Assembly: GCF_000698555.1 (NCBI RefSeq)
Contig: NZ_JFHE01000023.1
Coordinates: forward strand, 17,513-81,512
Reading direction: 5' to 3'
Length of the DNA: 64,000 nt
Source of the DNA: Caballeronia grimmiae
GTDB lineage: Bacteria; Pseudomonadota; Gammaproteobacteria; Burkholderiales; Burkholderiaceae
Position 1 is the first letter of the stretch; the number at the start of each line of letters is the position of its first letter. This document shows, one piece after another, positions 26,331 through 35,967 of the stretch. Made by a program: the position numbers and the translations under genes. The notes beneath the pieces were generated by a model. It searched no databases and was not told where the DNA came from. It worked only from the letters and a program-made list of their open reading frames with translations.

Positions 26331-27038
26331 ATGGCACGGCTTGCACGACTCTACGTTCCCGATCAGCCGCAGCATGTCATCCTGCGTGGTCTCGACCAGC
26401 AACCTGCCTTCGTCGACGACCAGGACTACGAGCTTTTTATCGACTGCTTGAGGACGGCTTCACGCGATCATCATCTTTCCATCCATGCCTATGCGTTGAT
26501 GCCGCAGGCCGTGCATCTGCTCGTGACGCCTCGCGACGAGGCGAGCCTGCCCAAAGCGATGCAGGCGGTCGGACGCCGTTACGTCGCGCATTTCAATCGG
26601 CGTTACGTGCGGCGCGGCACGTTGTGGGAGGGGCGCTATCGCGCGACGGTTATCGAAGGCGAGCGTTATTTCCTGCTCGCGACGCGCGTCGTCGAAACAG
26701 CGCCGGTTCGCGCGCAACTCGCTGCGTCGCCGCATGACTACAAGTGGTCGAGCTACCGGCATCACATCGGCGTGACGCTCGATGCGCTCATCACGGACCA
26801 TCCGCTCTTCTGGTCGCTCGGCAACACGCCGTTCGAGCGCCAGCACGCGTACAAGGAGCTTTCGGAGCAGCCGCTCGACGAGCGGGAGACCAACCGTCTC
26901 CTTCAAGCGACGCTCAAAGGCTGGGTGCTCGGCAGCGACGCGTATCGCGAATGGGCGTCGCGGGCGGCGAATCGGCGCGTATCGCCGTTGCCGCGCGGGC
27001 GTCCGCGCAAAGTGCGCGAAACGCCTCAAGCCCAGTAA
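26331..27038 (+). CDS. RAYT/IS200-like transposase-family protein with degenerate catalytic motifs
   Basis: The 235-residue intact frame is clearly of the Y1/REP-associated tyrosine transposase family: QPQHVILRG near the N-terminus, RRGTLWEGRYRA, and DYKWSSYRHH. Catalytic features are eroded. The HUH motif reads Ala60-Val61-His62 instead of His-x-His, and the expected Tyr in the RYIELNPVRA-like segment is Val120 (RVVETAPVRA). No REP-like repeats or element ends are visible around it. This suggests a domesticated, probably non-transposing nucleic-acid-binding protein. It sits upstream of gltB; a terminator-like hairpin follows. Confidence 0.85.
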   Translation: MARLARLYVPDQPQHVILRGLDQQPAFVDDQDYELFIDCLRTASRDHHLSIHAYALMPQAVHLLVTPRDEASLPKAMQAVGRRYVAHFNRRYVRRGTLWEGRYRATVIEGERYFLLATRVVETAPVRAQLAASPHDYKWSSYRHHIGVTLDALITDHPLFWSLGNTPFERQHAYKELSEQPLDERETNRLLQATLKGWVLGSDAYREWASRAANRRVSPLPRGRPRKVRETPQAQ

Positions 27039-27070
27039 CGGCGGGGCAGTCAGCGGCAAGGCCTTCAAAG

Positions 27071-27107
27071 AAACGGCGTCTCGAGTCGTGCGAGCGCCGT
27101 TTATGTT
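27071..27107 (+). terminator. Terminator-like hairpin after the RAYT gene
   Basis: AAACGGCG-T-CTCG pairs with CGAG-CGCCGTTT, one bulged base. The downstream T content is low (TTTATGTT), so termination strength is uncertain. Confidence 0.5.
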
Positions 27108-27135
27108 AGGCGTCGTATGATGTGGCACTTATTTA

Positions 27136-27164
27136 TTGGGGCGAACATGCACCATAACGATAAT
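27136..27164 (+). promoter_or_regulatory. Candidate sigma-70 promoter of gltBD
   Basis: TTGGGG (27136-27141) and GATAAT (27159-27164) are separated by exactly 17 bases. Predicted start is near 27171, leaving a ~180-base leader. Confidence 0.4.
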
Positions 27165-27352
27165 AGGTGTCAGAACATCACGTTTTATTTGCCAGCGCTT
27201 TGATTCGTCGCGTATATTTCGATTTCCGGCGGTTTTGCGGTGCAGTGCGTCAAAGCAGGTCGCCTCGCGGTACGCGATCAGAGAATCGGCGCGGGCAACA
27301 AGAAAACGATTCAACGGCCGAGTCGGCCCCTCACAGTAGAGACGGTGTCCCC

Positions 27353-30300
27353 ATGAACGATCATCAGCAGCCGGCAGCCGGTTCGCTTCCCGCCGCGCAG
27401 GGCATGTACGACCCTGCGAACGAACATGACGCTTGCGGCGTCGGCTTCGTCGCCCATATCAAGGGCAAGAAAAGCCACGAGATCATTCAGCAGGGTCTCA
27501 AGATTCTGGAGAATCTCGATCACCGTGGCGCAGTCGGCGCGGACCCGCTGATGGGCGACGGCGCCGGCATCCTGATTCAGGTGCCGGACGGCTTCTATCG
27601 CGAGGAGATGGCCAAGCAGGGCGTGACGCTGCCGCCGGCTGGCGAATACGGCGTCGGCATGATTTTCCTGCCGAAGGAACACGCGTCGCGTCTCGCGTGC
27701 GAGCAGGAACTGGAACGCACGGTGAAGGCCGAAGGCCAGGTCGTGCTCGGCTGGCGCGACGTGCCCGTCGACGGCAACATGCCGATTTCCCCCGCCGTGA
27801 AGGCGAGCGAGCCGCTGATCCGCATGATCTTCATCGGCCGCGGCAAGGACATCGTCGTGACGGATGCGCTCGAGCGCAAGCTGTACATCATTCGCAAGAC
27901 GGCGAGTCATCGCATCCAGGCGCTCAAGCTCAAGCACGGCAAGGAATATTTCGTGCCGTCGATGTCGTCGCGCACGGTCGTCTACAAGGGCCTGCTGCTG
28001 GCCGGCCAGGTCGGCGTGTATTACCGCGATTTGCAGGACGAGCGCGTCGTGTCGGCGCTGGCGCTCGTGCATCAGCGCTTCTCGACCAACACGTTCCCGG
28101 CGTGGGAACTCGCGCACCCGTATCGCATGATCGCCCACAACGGTGAAATCAACACCGTAAAGGGCAACGTCAACTGGCTGAACGCCCGCACCGGCGCGAT
28201 CGCGTCCTACGTGCTCGGCGACGATTTGCCGAAGCTCTGGCCGTTGATCTATCCGGGCCAGTCGGACACGGCATCGTTCGACAACTGTCTCGAACTGCTG
28301 GTGATGGCCGGCTACCCGCTCGTCCACGCGATGATGATGATGATTCCCGAGGCATGGGAACAGCACACGCTGATGGACGAGAACCGCCGCGCCTTCTACG
28401 AATATCACGCCGCGATGATGGAGCCGTGGGACGGCCCCGCCGCCATCGCGTTCACGGACGGCCGCCAGATCGGCGCGACGCTCGACCGCAACGGCCTGCG
28501 CCCGGCGCGTTACATCGTGACCGACGACGATCTCGTGATCCTCGCGTCGGAATCCGGCGTGCTGCCGATTCCCGAATCGAAGATCGTCAAGAAGTGGCGT
28601 CTGCAGCCGGGCAAGATGTTCCTGATCGACATGGAGCAGGGCCGCATCATCGAGGACAAGGAGCTCAAGGACAACCTCGCGAACGCGAAGCCGTACAAGA
28701 GCTGGATCGACGCTGTGCGCATCAAGCTCGACGAAATCGAGCCGAAGGCCGAGGACGTCGAGACGCAGCGCCGCGAGGCCGCTGCGCTGCTCGACCGCCA
28801 GCAGGCGTTCGGCTATACGCAGGAAGACGTGAAGTTCCTGATGGCGCCGATGGCGCAAGCGGGCGAGGAAGCGATCGGCTCGATGGGCAACGACTCGCCG
28901 CTCGCCGTGATGTCCAGCAAGAACAAGACGCTGTATCACTACTTCAAGCAGCTGTTCGCGCAAGTGACGAACCCGCCGATCGACCCGATCCGCGAAAATA
29001 TGGTGATGTCGCTCGTCTCGTTCATCGGGCCGAAGCCGAACCTGCTCGACACCATCAACATCAACCCGACGATGCGCCTCGAAGTGTCGCAGCCGGTGCT
29101 CGACTTCAAGGACATCGCGAAAATCCGCGCGATCGATACGTACACCGGCGGCAAGTTCCGCTCGTACGAGCTGAGCATCTGCTATCCGGCGGCGTGGGGC
29201 AAGGAAGGCGTGGAAGCGCGCATCGCGTCGCTGTGCGCCGAAGCTGTCGACGCCGTGAAGTCCGGCTACAACATCCTGATCGTGTCGGACCGCAAGATGG
29301 ACCGCGACAACGTCGCGATTCCGGCGCTGCTCGCCACGTCGGCAATTCACACGCATCTCGTGCAGCACGGCCTGCGCACGAGCACGGGTCTCGTTGTCGA
29401 AACGGGCTCCGCGCGTGAGACGCATCACTTTGCGCTGCTCGCGGGCTATGGCGCGGAAGCCGTTCATCCGTACCTCGCGCTGGAAACGCTCGCCAACATG
29501 GCCGAAGGGCTGAAGGGCGATCTGTCGGCCGACAAGGCGATCTACAACTTCACGAAGGCGGTCGGCAAGGGCCTGCACAAGGTCATGTCGAAGATGGGCA
29601 TTTCGACGTACATGTCCTACACCGGCGCGCAGATTTTCGAGGCGGTCGGGCTGTCGTCGGACCTCGTGGAGAAGTACTTCAAGGGCACGGCATCGAAGGT
29701 CGGCGGCATCGGCATCTTCGAAGTGGCGGAAGAAGCGATTCGCCTGCATCGCGATGCATTCGGCGACAACCCGGTTCTCTCGACCATGCTCGACGCGGGC
29801 GGCGAGTATGCGTACCGCGTGCGCGGCGAAGAGCACATGTGGACGCCGGATGCGATCGCCAAGCTGCAGCACTCGGCGCGCAGCAACTCGTATCAGACGT
29901 ACAAGGAATACGCGCATCTGATCAACGACCAGACGAAGCGTCACATGACGTTCCGCGGCCTGTTCGAATTCAAGCTCGATCCGCAGAAGGCCATTCCGCT
30001 CGATGAAGTCGAGTCGGCGAAGGACATCGTCAAGCGCTTCGCGACGGGCGCGATGTCGCTCGGCTCGATCAGCACCGAAGCGCACGCCACGCTGGCTGTC
30101 GCGATGAACCGTATCGGCGGCAAGTCGAACACCGGCGAAGGCGGCGAGGACGAAACGCGTTATCGCAACGAACTGCGCGGCATTCCGATCAAGAACGGCG
30201 ACACGCTGCAATCGATCATCGGCAAGGAAGTCATCGCCGACATTCCGTTGAAGGACGGCGATTCGCTGCGCTCGAAGATCAAGCAGGTCGCATCGGGACG

Positions 30301-32056
30301 CTTCGGCGTGACGGCGGAGTATCTGTCGTCGGCGGACCAGATCCAGATCAAGATGGCGCAGGGCGCGAAGCCCGGCGAGGGCGGCCAGTTGCCGGGCCAC
30401 AAGGTGTCGGACTACATCGGCAAGCTGCGTTATTCGGTGCCCGGCGTGGGTCTCATCTCGCCGCCGCCGCACCACGACATCTATTCGATCGAAGACCTCG
30501 CGCAGCTCATTCACGATCTCAAGAACGTGAACGCGTCATCGAGCATTTCGGTGAAGCTAGTGTCGGAAGTGGGCGTCGGCACCGTCGCGGCGGGGGTCGC
30601 GAAGGCGAAGGCGGACCACGTCGTGATCGCGGGCCATGACGGCGGCACGGGCGCGTCGCCACTGTCGTCGCTCAAGCACGCGGGCACGCCGTGGGAACTC
30701 GGTCTTGCCGAAACGCAGCAGACGCTGGTGCTGAACCGCCTGCGCGGCCGCATCCGCGTGCAGGCCGACGGCCAGATGAAGACCGGCCGCGACGTCGTGA
30801 TCGGCGCACTGCTCGGCGCCGACGAATTCGGCTTCGCGACGGCGCCGCTCGTCGTCGAAGGCTGCATCATGATGCGCAAGTGCCATCTGAACACCTGCCC
30901 GGTCGGCGTCGCGACGCAAGACCCCGTGCTGCGCGCGAAGTTCACCGGCCAGCCGGAGCATGTCGTCAACTACTTCTTCTTCGTTGCGGAAGAAGTGCGC
31001 GAAATCATGGCGCAACTGGGCCTGCGCAAGTTCGACGACCTGATTGGCCGCGTCGATCTGCTCGACACGAAGAAGGGCGTCGAGCACTGGAAGGCGAAGG
31101 GTCTCGACTTCTCGCGCATCTTCTATCAGGTGCCGGTGGCGAGCGAGGTCGCGCGCAAGCATGAGGATGTGCAGGACCACGGTCTCGACAAGGCGCTCGA
31201 TCACGTGCTGATCGAGAAGTCGAAGGCGGCGATCGAGAAGGGCGAGCATGTCTCGTTCATCCAGCCGGTGCGCAACGTGAACCGCACGGTCGGCGCGATG
31301 CTGTCCGGCCTGATCGCCAAGAAGTACGGCCACGACGGCCTGCCCGACGACACCATCCACATTCAGCTGAAGGGTACGGCGGGCCAGAGCTTCGGCGCGT
31401 TCCTGGCGAAGGGCGTGACGCTCGATCTCGTCGGCGACGGCAACGACTACGTCGGCAAGGGCCTGTCGGGCGGGCGCATCATCATTCGCCCGACCAACGA
31501 CTTCCGCGGCAAGTCCGAGGAAAACATCATCTGCGGCAACACGGTGATGTACGGCGCGATCGAAGGTGAATCGTACTTCCGCGGCGTCGCGGGCGAGCGC
31601 TTCTGCGTGCGCAATTCAGGCGCGACGGCGGTCGTCGAAGGCACGGGCGATCACGGCTGCGAATACATGACGGGCGGCACGGTCGTCGTGCTCGGCGAGA
31701 CGGGCCGCAACTTCGCGGCGGGGATGTCGGGCGGTATCGCGTTCGTGTACGACCCGGACGGCACGTTCGCCGCCAAGTGCAACAAGTCGATGGTCGCGCT
31801 CGATCCGGTCCTGCAGCAGGCCGAACAGGAACGCACGGTGGATCGCGCGCTGTGGCACAGCGGCCAGACCGACGAAGCGCTGCTCAAGGGTCTCGTCGAG
31901 CGTCACTTCCAGTTCACCGGATCGCCGCGCGCGAAGGCGCTGCTCGAGAACTGGGATGCGTCGCGCCGTCAGTTCGTGAAGGTCTTCCCGACCGAATACA
32001 AGCGCGCGCTCGGTGAACTCGGCGCGAAGAAGGCGAAGGAAGCCCTGGCGGCCTGA
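27353..32056 (+). CDS. gltB: Glutamate synthase (NADPH) large subunit
   Basis: Makes two glutamates from glutamine and 2-oxoglutarate with GltD, the core ammonium-assimilation step. The 1567-residue protein begins with a propeptide before Cys28 (DACGVGF), the N-terminal nucleophile of the glutaminase domain. It continues with the central domain, the FMN-binding synthase domain, the 3Fe-4S cysteines near residue 1180 (CHLNTCPVG) and the C-terminal GXGXG helix domain. The ATG at 27353 gives the normal short propeptide. Confidence 0.97.
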   Translation: MNDHQQPAAGSLPAAQGMYDPANEHDACGVGFVAHIKGKKSHEIIQQGLKILENLDHRGAVGADPLMGDGAGILIQVPDGFYREEMAKQGVTLPPAGEYGVGMIFLPKEHASRLACEQELERTVKAEGQVVLGWRDVPVDGNMPISPAVKASEPLIRMIFIGRGKDIVVTDALERKLYIIRKTASHRIQALKLKHGKEYFVPSMSSRTVVYKGLLLAGQVGVYYRDLQDERVVSALALVHQRFSTNTFPAWELAHPYRMIAHNGEINTVKGNVNWLNARTGAIASYVLGDDLPKLWPLIYPGQSDTASFDNCLELLVMAGYPLVHAMMMMIPEAWEQHTLMDENRRAFYEYHAAMMEPWDGPAAIAFTDGRQIGATLDRNGLRPARYIVTDDDLVILASESGVLPIPESKIVKKWRLQPGKMFLIDMEQGRIIEDKELKDNLANAKPYKSWIDAVRIKLDEIEPKAEDVETQRREAAALLDRQQAFGYTQEDVKFLMAPMAQAGEEAIGSMGNDSPLAVMSSKNKTLYHYFKQLFAQVTNPPIDPIRENMVMSLVSFIGPKPNLLDTININPTMRLEVSQPVLDFKDIAKIRAIDTYTGGKFRSYELSICYPAAWGKEGVEARIASLCAEAVDAVKSGYNILIVSDRKMDRDNVAIPALLATSAIHTHLVQHGLRTSTGLVVETGSARETHHFALLAGYGAEAVHPYLALETLANMAEGLKGDLSADKAIYNFTKAVGKGLHKVMSKMGISTYMSYTGAQIFEAVGLSSDLVEKYFKGTASKVGGIGIFEVAEEAIRLHRDAFGDNPVLSTMLDAGGEYAYRVRGEEHMWTPDAIAKLQHSARSNSYQTYKEYAHLINDQTKRHMTFRGLFEFKLDPQKAIPLDEVESAKDIVKRFATGAMSLGSISTEAHATLAVAMNRIGGKSNTGEGGEDETRYRNELRGIPIKNGDTLQSIIGKEVIADIPLKDGDSLRSKIKQVASGRFGVTAEYLSSADQIQIKMAQGAKPGEGGQLPGHKVSDYIGKLRYSVPGVGLISPPPHHDIYSIEDLAQLIHDLKNVNASSSISVKLVSEVGVGTVAAGVAKAKADHVVIAGHDGGTGASPLSSLKHAGTPWELGLAETQQTLVLNRLRGRIRVQADGQMKTGRDVVIGALLGADEFGFATAPLVVEGCIMMRKCHLNTCPVGVATQDPVLRAKFTGQPEHVVNYFFFVAEEVREIMAQLGLRKFDDLIGRVDLLDTKKGVEHWKAKGLDFSRIFYQVPVASEVARKHEDVQDHGLDKALDHVLIEKSKAAIEKGEHVSFIQPVRNVNRTVGAMLSGLIAKKYGHDGLPDDTIHIQLKGTAGQSFGAFLAKGVTLDLVGDGNDYVGKGLSGGRIIIRPTNDFRGKSEENIICGNTVMYGAIEGESYFRGVAGERFCVRNSGATAVVEGTGDHGCEYMTGGTVVVLGETGRNFAAGMSGGIAFVYDPDGTFAAKCNKSMVALDPVLQQAEQERTVDRALWHSGQTDEALLKGLVERHFQFTGSPRAKALLENWDASRRQFVKVFPTEYKRALGELGAKKAKEALAA

Positions 32057-32079
32057 AGTCCGAAACAAATAAAAGCATG

Positions 32080-32106
32080 GCTCTCCGATGCGCGGCATCG
32101 GAGAGC
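32080..32106 (+). other. Strong hairpin between gltB and gltD
   Basis: A perfect 12-bp stem (32080-32091 with 32095-32106) closes a 3-base loop. No T-run follows, so it is not a standard terminator. It may stabilise the gltB mRNA 3' end or act as a processing or attenuation site that sets GltB:GltD output. Confidence 0.6.
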
Positions 32107-32134
32107 GCGATCCTCACCAAATACAGAGAAAGAA

Positions 32135-33601
32135 ATGGGCAAGGCAACCGGTTTTCTCGAGTTCGAACGCCGCCATGAGGCATACGAAGCACCGCTGACC
32201 CGCGTCAAGCATTACAAGGAATTCGTCGCCGCACTGACCGATGACGACGCCAAGGTGCAGGGCGCGCGCTGCATGGACTGTGGCATTCCGTTCTGCAACA
32301 ACGGCTGTCCGGTCAACAACATCATTCCCGACTTCAACGATCTCGTCTTCCGGCAAGACTGGAAGACCGCGATCGAAGTGCTGCATTCGACCAACAATTT
32401 CCCCGAGTTCACGGGCCGCATTTGCCCGGCGCCGTGCGAGGCGGCGTGCACGCTCGGCATCAACGAAGATCCGGTCGGCATCAAGTCGATCGAACGGAAG
32501 ATCATCGACAAGGCGTGGGAAGAAGGCTGGGTCGCGCCGCAGCCGCCGAAGCACAAGACGGGCAAGAAAGTGGCCGTCGTCGGTTCCGGTCCTGCGGGCC
32601 TGGCGGTCGCGCAACAACTGGCGCGCGCCGGACATGACGTCGTCGTGTTCGAGAAGAACGATCGCATCGGCGGATTGCTGCGCTATGGCATTCCCGACTT
32701 CAAGCTGGAGAAGTGGCTGATCGACCGTCGCATGCGCCAGATGGAAGCGGAAGGCGTGTCGTTCCGCACGAACGTGTTCGTCGGCAAGGACCCGCTGCCG
32801 GCGCACATCGGTAATACGGCGAAGGAAAGCATCACGCCGGACGAACTGAAGGAACAGTTCGATGCCGTGGTGATCGCGGGCGGCTCCGAAACGCCGCGCG
32901 ATCTGCCGGTGCCGGGGCGCGAGCTTGAAGGCATCCACTTCGCGATGGAATTTCTGCCGCAGCAGAACAAGGTCAACGCGGGCGACAAGGTCGTCGATCA
33001 GCTGGTCGCGAAGGGCAAGCATGTCGTCGTGATCGGCGGCGGCGATACGGGTTCGGACTGTGTCGGTACGTCGAATCGTCATGGCGCGAAGGGCGTGACG
33101 CAGTTCGAATTGCTTGCGCAACCGCCCGAGGAAGAGAACAAGCCGCTCGTGTGGCCGTACTGGCCGATCAAGCTGCGCACATCGTCGTCGCACGAAGAGG
33201 GTTGCGAGCGCGACTGGTCGGTGGCGACGAAGCGCTTCGAAGGCAAGAACGGCAAGGTCGAGAAGCTGATCGCGGCGCGCGTCGAGTGGAAGAACGGGAA
33301 GATGCAGGAAGTGCCCGGCTCCGAGTTCGAAATGAAGGCCGACCTGGTGCTGCTCGCGATGGGGTTCACGCAGCCGCTGTCGCCGGTGCTGGAAGCGTTC
33401 GGCGTCGACAAGGATGCGCGCGGCAACGTGCGTGCATCGACGGAAGGCGACAAGGCGTATTGCACGTCGGCGGACAAGGTGTTCACGGCGGGCGATATGC
33501 GTCGCGGTCAGTCGCTCGTCGTGTGGGCGATCCGGGAAGGACGCCAGTGCGCGCGGTCGGTCGATGCTTATTTGATGGGGAGCAGTGAGTTGCCGCGGTA
33601 A
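32135..33601 (+). CDS. gltD: Glutamate synthase (NADPH) small subunit
   Basis: Oxidises NADPH and passes electrons through FAD and Fe-S centres to GltB. The 488-residue protein has N-terminal Cys clusters (CMDCGIPFC and CPAPCEAAC). It also has an FAD-binding GSGPAG motif and a second dinucleotide fold (VVIGGGDTGSDC). It is 78 bases after gltB, separated by a strong hairpin. Confidence 0.96.
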   Translation: MGKATGFLEFERRHEAYEAPLTRVKHYKEFVAALTDDDAKVQGARCMDCGIPFCNNGCPVNNIIPDFNDLVFRQDWKTAIEVLHSTNNFPEFTGRICPAPCEAACTLGINEDPVGIKSIERKIIDKAWEEGWVAPQPPKHKTGKKVAVVGSGPAGLAVAQQLARAGHDVVVFEKNDRIGGLLRYGIPDFKLEKWLIDRRMRQMEAEGVSFRTNVFVGKDPLPAHIGNTAKESITPDELKEQFDAVVIAGGSETPRDLPVPGRELEGIHFAMEFLPQQNKVNAGDKVVDQLVAKGKHVVVIGGGDTGSDCVGTSNRHGAKGVTQFELLAQPPEEENKPLVWPYWPIKLRTSSSHEEGCERDWSVATKRFEGKNGKVEKLIAARVEWKNGKMQEVPGSEFEMKADLVLLAMGFTQPLSPVLEAFGVDKDARGNVRASTEGDKAYCTSADKVFTAGDMRRGQSLVVWAIREGRQCARSVDAYLMGSSELPR

Positions 33602-33629
33602 GGGTTAGCGGCAGCCTCAGTTGAAACGG

Positions 33630-33655
33630 AAAGGCCACGCGATTGCGTGGCCTTT
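33630..33655. terminator. Bidirectional terminator between gltD and the ABC exporter
   Basis: AAAGGCCACGC (33630-33640) pairs perfectly with GCGTGGCCTTT (33645-33655) around GATT. Both convergent genes end beside it. Confidence 0.75.
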
Positions 33656-33682
33656 GTGCTTTGCGTCACCGGTTTCCGAGGC

Positions 33683-35425
33683 TCAAGCCTCCACCATCGC
33701 CCGCTCGATCTCGATCCGGTAATCATGAAACAGCGCCACCGATTCCCGGTGCGCGACGCTCAGAATAGCCGCCTTCGGCAGCCGATCGACGAGCGTGTTG
33801 TAGATATGCAGTTCGTTGTCCGCATCGAGCGCGCTCGTGGCTTCGTCGAGGAACACGAAGTCCGGCTTGTGCAGCAGCACGCGCGCCGCGGCGAGCCGTT
33901 GCTGTTCCCCCGGCGACAAACTTCGCGCCCAGTGTCCGCTCTCCTCCAGCCGATCCCCGTACGCCTCCAGATTGCACGCGCGCAGCACTTCGCGCGATTC
34001 CTCGTCGGTGAACGTGCCGCCCGGCGACGGATACGACAGCGCCGCGCGCAACGTGCCGATCGGCAGATAGCTTTGCTGCGGGATGAACATCATCTTCGCG
34101 TCGACCGGCGCTTCGATCGTGCCGTCGCCGAACGGCCACAAGCCGGCGAGCGCGCGCATCAACGTGCTCTTGCCCGATCCCGACGGCCCCACGACGAGCC
34201 ATCGCGATCCCGGCTCGACCGATACATCCGCCACACGCGACAGCGGCGTGCCGTTCGGCAACGCGAGCAGCAAGCCGGTCGTCGTCAGCGAGTCCGTGCT
34301 CGTGTAATGCAGGTTGATGCCGCCGTGCTCCGTCGCGGGCGACGTCTCTTCGCGGATATGCGTCGAGCGCATCACGCGCTTGAATTCGCGCAGACGGTTG
34401 ACAGTCGCGCGCCATTCGACCAGCGTCGAGTAACTGTTGATAAACCACGAAAACGAATCGCTGACCGTGCCGAACGCCGACGATATCTGCATCAGCACGC
34501 CGAAGGAAAACGCGCCCGCGAAGTAGCGCGGCGCGGCCACCATGATCGGGAAAATGATCGCGATCTGACCGTAGAAGCTCAGCACGAAGGTCATGCGCTT
34601 CGTGTACTTCATGATGAGCCACCAGTTATCGCGGATGCGCTGGAAGATGCTCTTCGCGTTCGCGGTTTCGGTGGCGATGCCGTCATAGAACGCGATCTGC
34701 TCGGCGTTCTCGCGCACGCGAATCAGCCCGAAACGGAAGTCCGCTTCCACCTTCTGCTGCTGATAGTTGATCGACACCAGCGGATGCCCGACCTTCTGAA
34801 TGATCAGCGAGCCGATAATCGCGTAGAGCGCGGCGGCCCAGACCATGTAGCCCGGAATGACGATCGGCGTGCCGCCGAGCGTGAGCGTCAGCGCGCCAGC
34901 GATGGTCCAGAGAATCGTGATGAAGGTGACGAGTGTGACGAGCGTCGAAAGCAGATCGAGCGACAGCGTGAGCGTGGTCGTCGCGAAGGACTGCAGGTCG
35001 TCGCTGATACGCTGGTCGGGGTTGTCGGCGAGGCGGTCGCGCTCGATTCGATAGAACGCGCGGTCGCCAAGCCATTGCTCGAGAAACCGGTTCGTGAGCC
35101 ATTGCCGCCAGCGGAAAGCGAGCATCTGACGCAGATATCGCCCGTAGACCGCGAGCAGAATGTAGGCGAACGCGAGACCGGTAAAGATGAGCAACAAATG
35201 CGGGAAGTCGCGGACGTTCTTGTTCTGCAGCGCGTTGTAGAAGTCCGCGTTCCAGCTGTTGAGCCGCACGTTGATCCACACGACGGTCATGTTGATCGCG
35301 ATGATCGCGACGAGCAGCCCCCACGCGACGCCTCGTTCCTCGGATATCCAGTACGGTTTGATGAGGCTCCACGCCGAGACTTCGTCCGCCTTCTGCTGCG
35401 TGTTTTCGGGATTTGAGTTGGCCAT
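33683..35425 (-). CDS. SbmA/BacA-like ABC transporter, fused permease and ATPase (YddA type)
   Basis: The 580-residue protein has an N-terminal SbmA/BacA-like membrane domain (about 20-330, six helices). A C-terminal ATPase has Walker A GPSGSGKST near 412, signature LSPGEQQRLA and Walker B FVFLDEAT. Relatives import or export peptides, very long fatty acids or vitamin-like compounds; the substrate cannot be read from sequence. Divergence from a TPP-riboswitch thi operon makes a cobalamin/thiamin-type cargo imaginable but unproven. It is a single-gene unit ending at a bidirectional terminator. Confidence 0.88.
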   Translation of the reverse strand: MANSNPENTQQKADEVSAWSLIKPYWISEERGVAWGLLVAIIAINMTVVWINVRLNSWNADFYNALQNKNVRDFPHLLLIFTGLAFAYILLAVYGRYLRQMLAFRWRQWLTNRFLEQWLGDRAFYRIERDRLADNPDQRISDDLQSFATTTLTLSLDLLSTLVTLVTFITILWTIAGALTLTLGGTPIVIPGYMVWAAALYAIIGSLIIQKVGHPLVSINYQQQKVEADFRFGLIRVRENAEQIAFYDGIATETANAKSIFQRIRDNWWLIMKYTKRMTFVLSFYGQIAIIFPIMVAAPRYFAGAFSFGVLMQISSAFGTVSDSFSWFINSYSTLVEWRATVNRLREFKRVMRSTHIREETSPATEHGGINLHYTSTDSLTTTGLLLALPNGTPLSRVADVSVEPGSRWLVVGPSGSGKSTLMRALAGLWPFGDGTIEAPVDAKMMFIPQQSYLPIGTLRAALSYPSPGGTFTDEESREVLRACNLEAYGDRLEESGHWARSLSPGEQQRLAAARVLLHKPDFVFLDEATSALDADNELHIYNTLVDRLPKAAILSVAHRESVALFHDYRIEIERAMVEA

Positions 35426-35693
35426 GACCTTTCTGCTTGTGCGCCGGCTTGCCGGCGGGTTGACACGTGTCGCTGCGGGATCGGGTATGCGGCGATGTCG
35501 CGCGCAGCCGCTTCCAGCCTCGCAGATTGTTGGGACGTTCCCTTAACTGCCGCTTAATACGGTGCGATCGTTCGATGAACCGCGTTCGGGGCATTGTGCC
35601 AGAGTGAGGCAGTGGACGATCAACGCGGCGAGCGCGCGCGGGCATTCCCGGTTTGCAGCGGCTTCGGCTTTTATGCTCTAATGACTTTTGGCG
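35426..35693. other. Divergent intergenic region before the TPP riboswitch
   Basis: It must hold the minus-strand promoter for the ABC exporter and the promoter of the thi operon. I find no strong -35/-10 pair and no gene. Confidence 0.5.
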
Positions 35694-35800
35694 AAACAGG
35701 GGTGCTTTGTGCGCGATCGGTATCGAATGAATCGAGCGCGGCGAGGCTGAGAGAGACCCTTTGCACCCGATCCGGGTAATACCGGCGAGGGAAGTTTCCG
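35694..35800 (+). promoter_or_regulatory. TPP riboswitch (THI element)
   Basis: All hallmark blocks are present in order: ACAGGGGTGC at the 5' stem (35696-35705), GGCTGAGA with ACCCT (35745-35760), TTGCACCCGATCCGGGTAAT with ACCGGCG (35761-35787), and the closing AGGGAA. It binds thiamin pyrophosphate and represses the downstream thi genes. It lies ~180 bases before the thiO start. The stretch between (35801-35977) is pyrimidine-rich and contains TCCTTT, which can pair with the thiO ribosome site. Confidence 0.95.
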
Positions 35801-35960
35801 GAGAACGCGCGACACCTGCGCCTTTCCTCCAGGTTCTTCCAGTCTTCCTTTCCGTCCGGTGCGTCCTTCTCGCGCCGGGCCGGTCTCTCCGCTGTTTCGT
35901 CCTTGTTCGCGTGGGTTCGCCAATGGCCGCTTGTTGCGGTGCAAAGACGCGCCCGTCGCC

Positions 35961-35967
35961 AAAGGAG
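35961..35967 (+). promoter_or_regulatory. thiO ribosome binding site
   Basis: AAAGGAG lies ten bases before GTG 35978, which supports that start. TCCTTT at 35846-35851 in the riboswitch platform is complementary to its first six bases. Confidence 0.6.

Larger units (their letters stand above)
27039..27352. other. Intergenic region upstream of gltB
   Basis: This 314-base gap holds the hairpin after the RAYT gene (27071-27102), a plausible sigma-70 promoter (27136-27164) and a leader of ~180 bases before gltB. No conserved protein product is seen. An in-frame open extension of gltB into the leader (from 27167) has no family similarity. Confidence 0.6.

Noticed and set aside
26126..27352. A complete insertion sequence around the RAYT-like gene
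   Set aside because: No terminal repeats, target duplication or flanking REP palindromes could be found by eye, and the catalytic motifs are degenerate.
27311..30514. Minus-strand open frame of 1067 codons
   Set aside because: It is antisense to gltB, has an Arg/His/Asp-rich composition typical of shadow frames in GC-rich DNA and shows no family motif.
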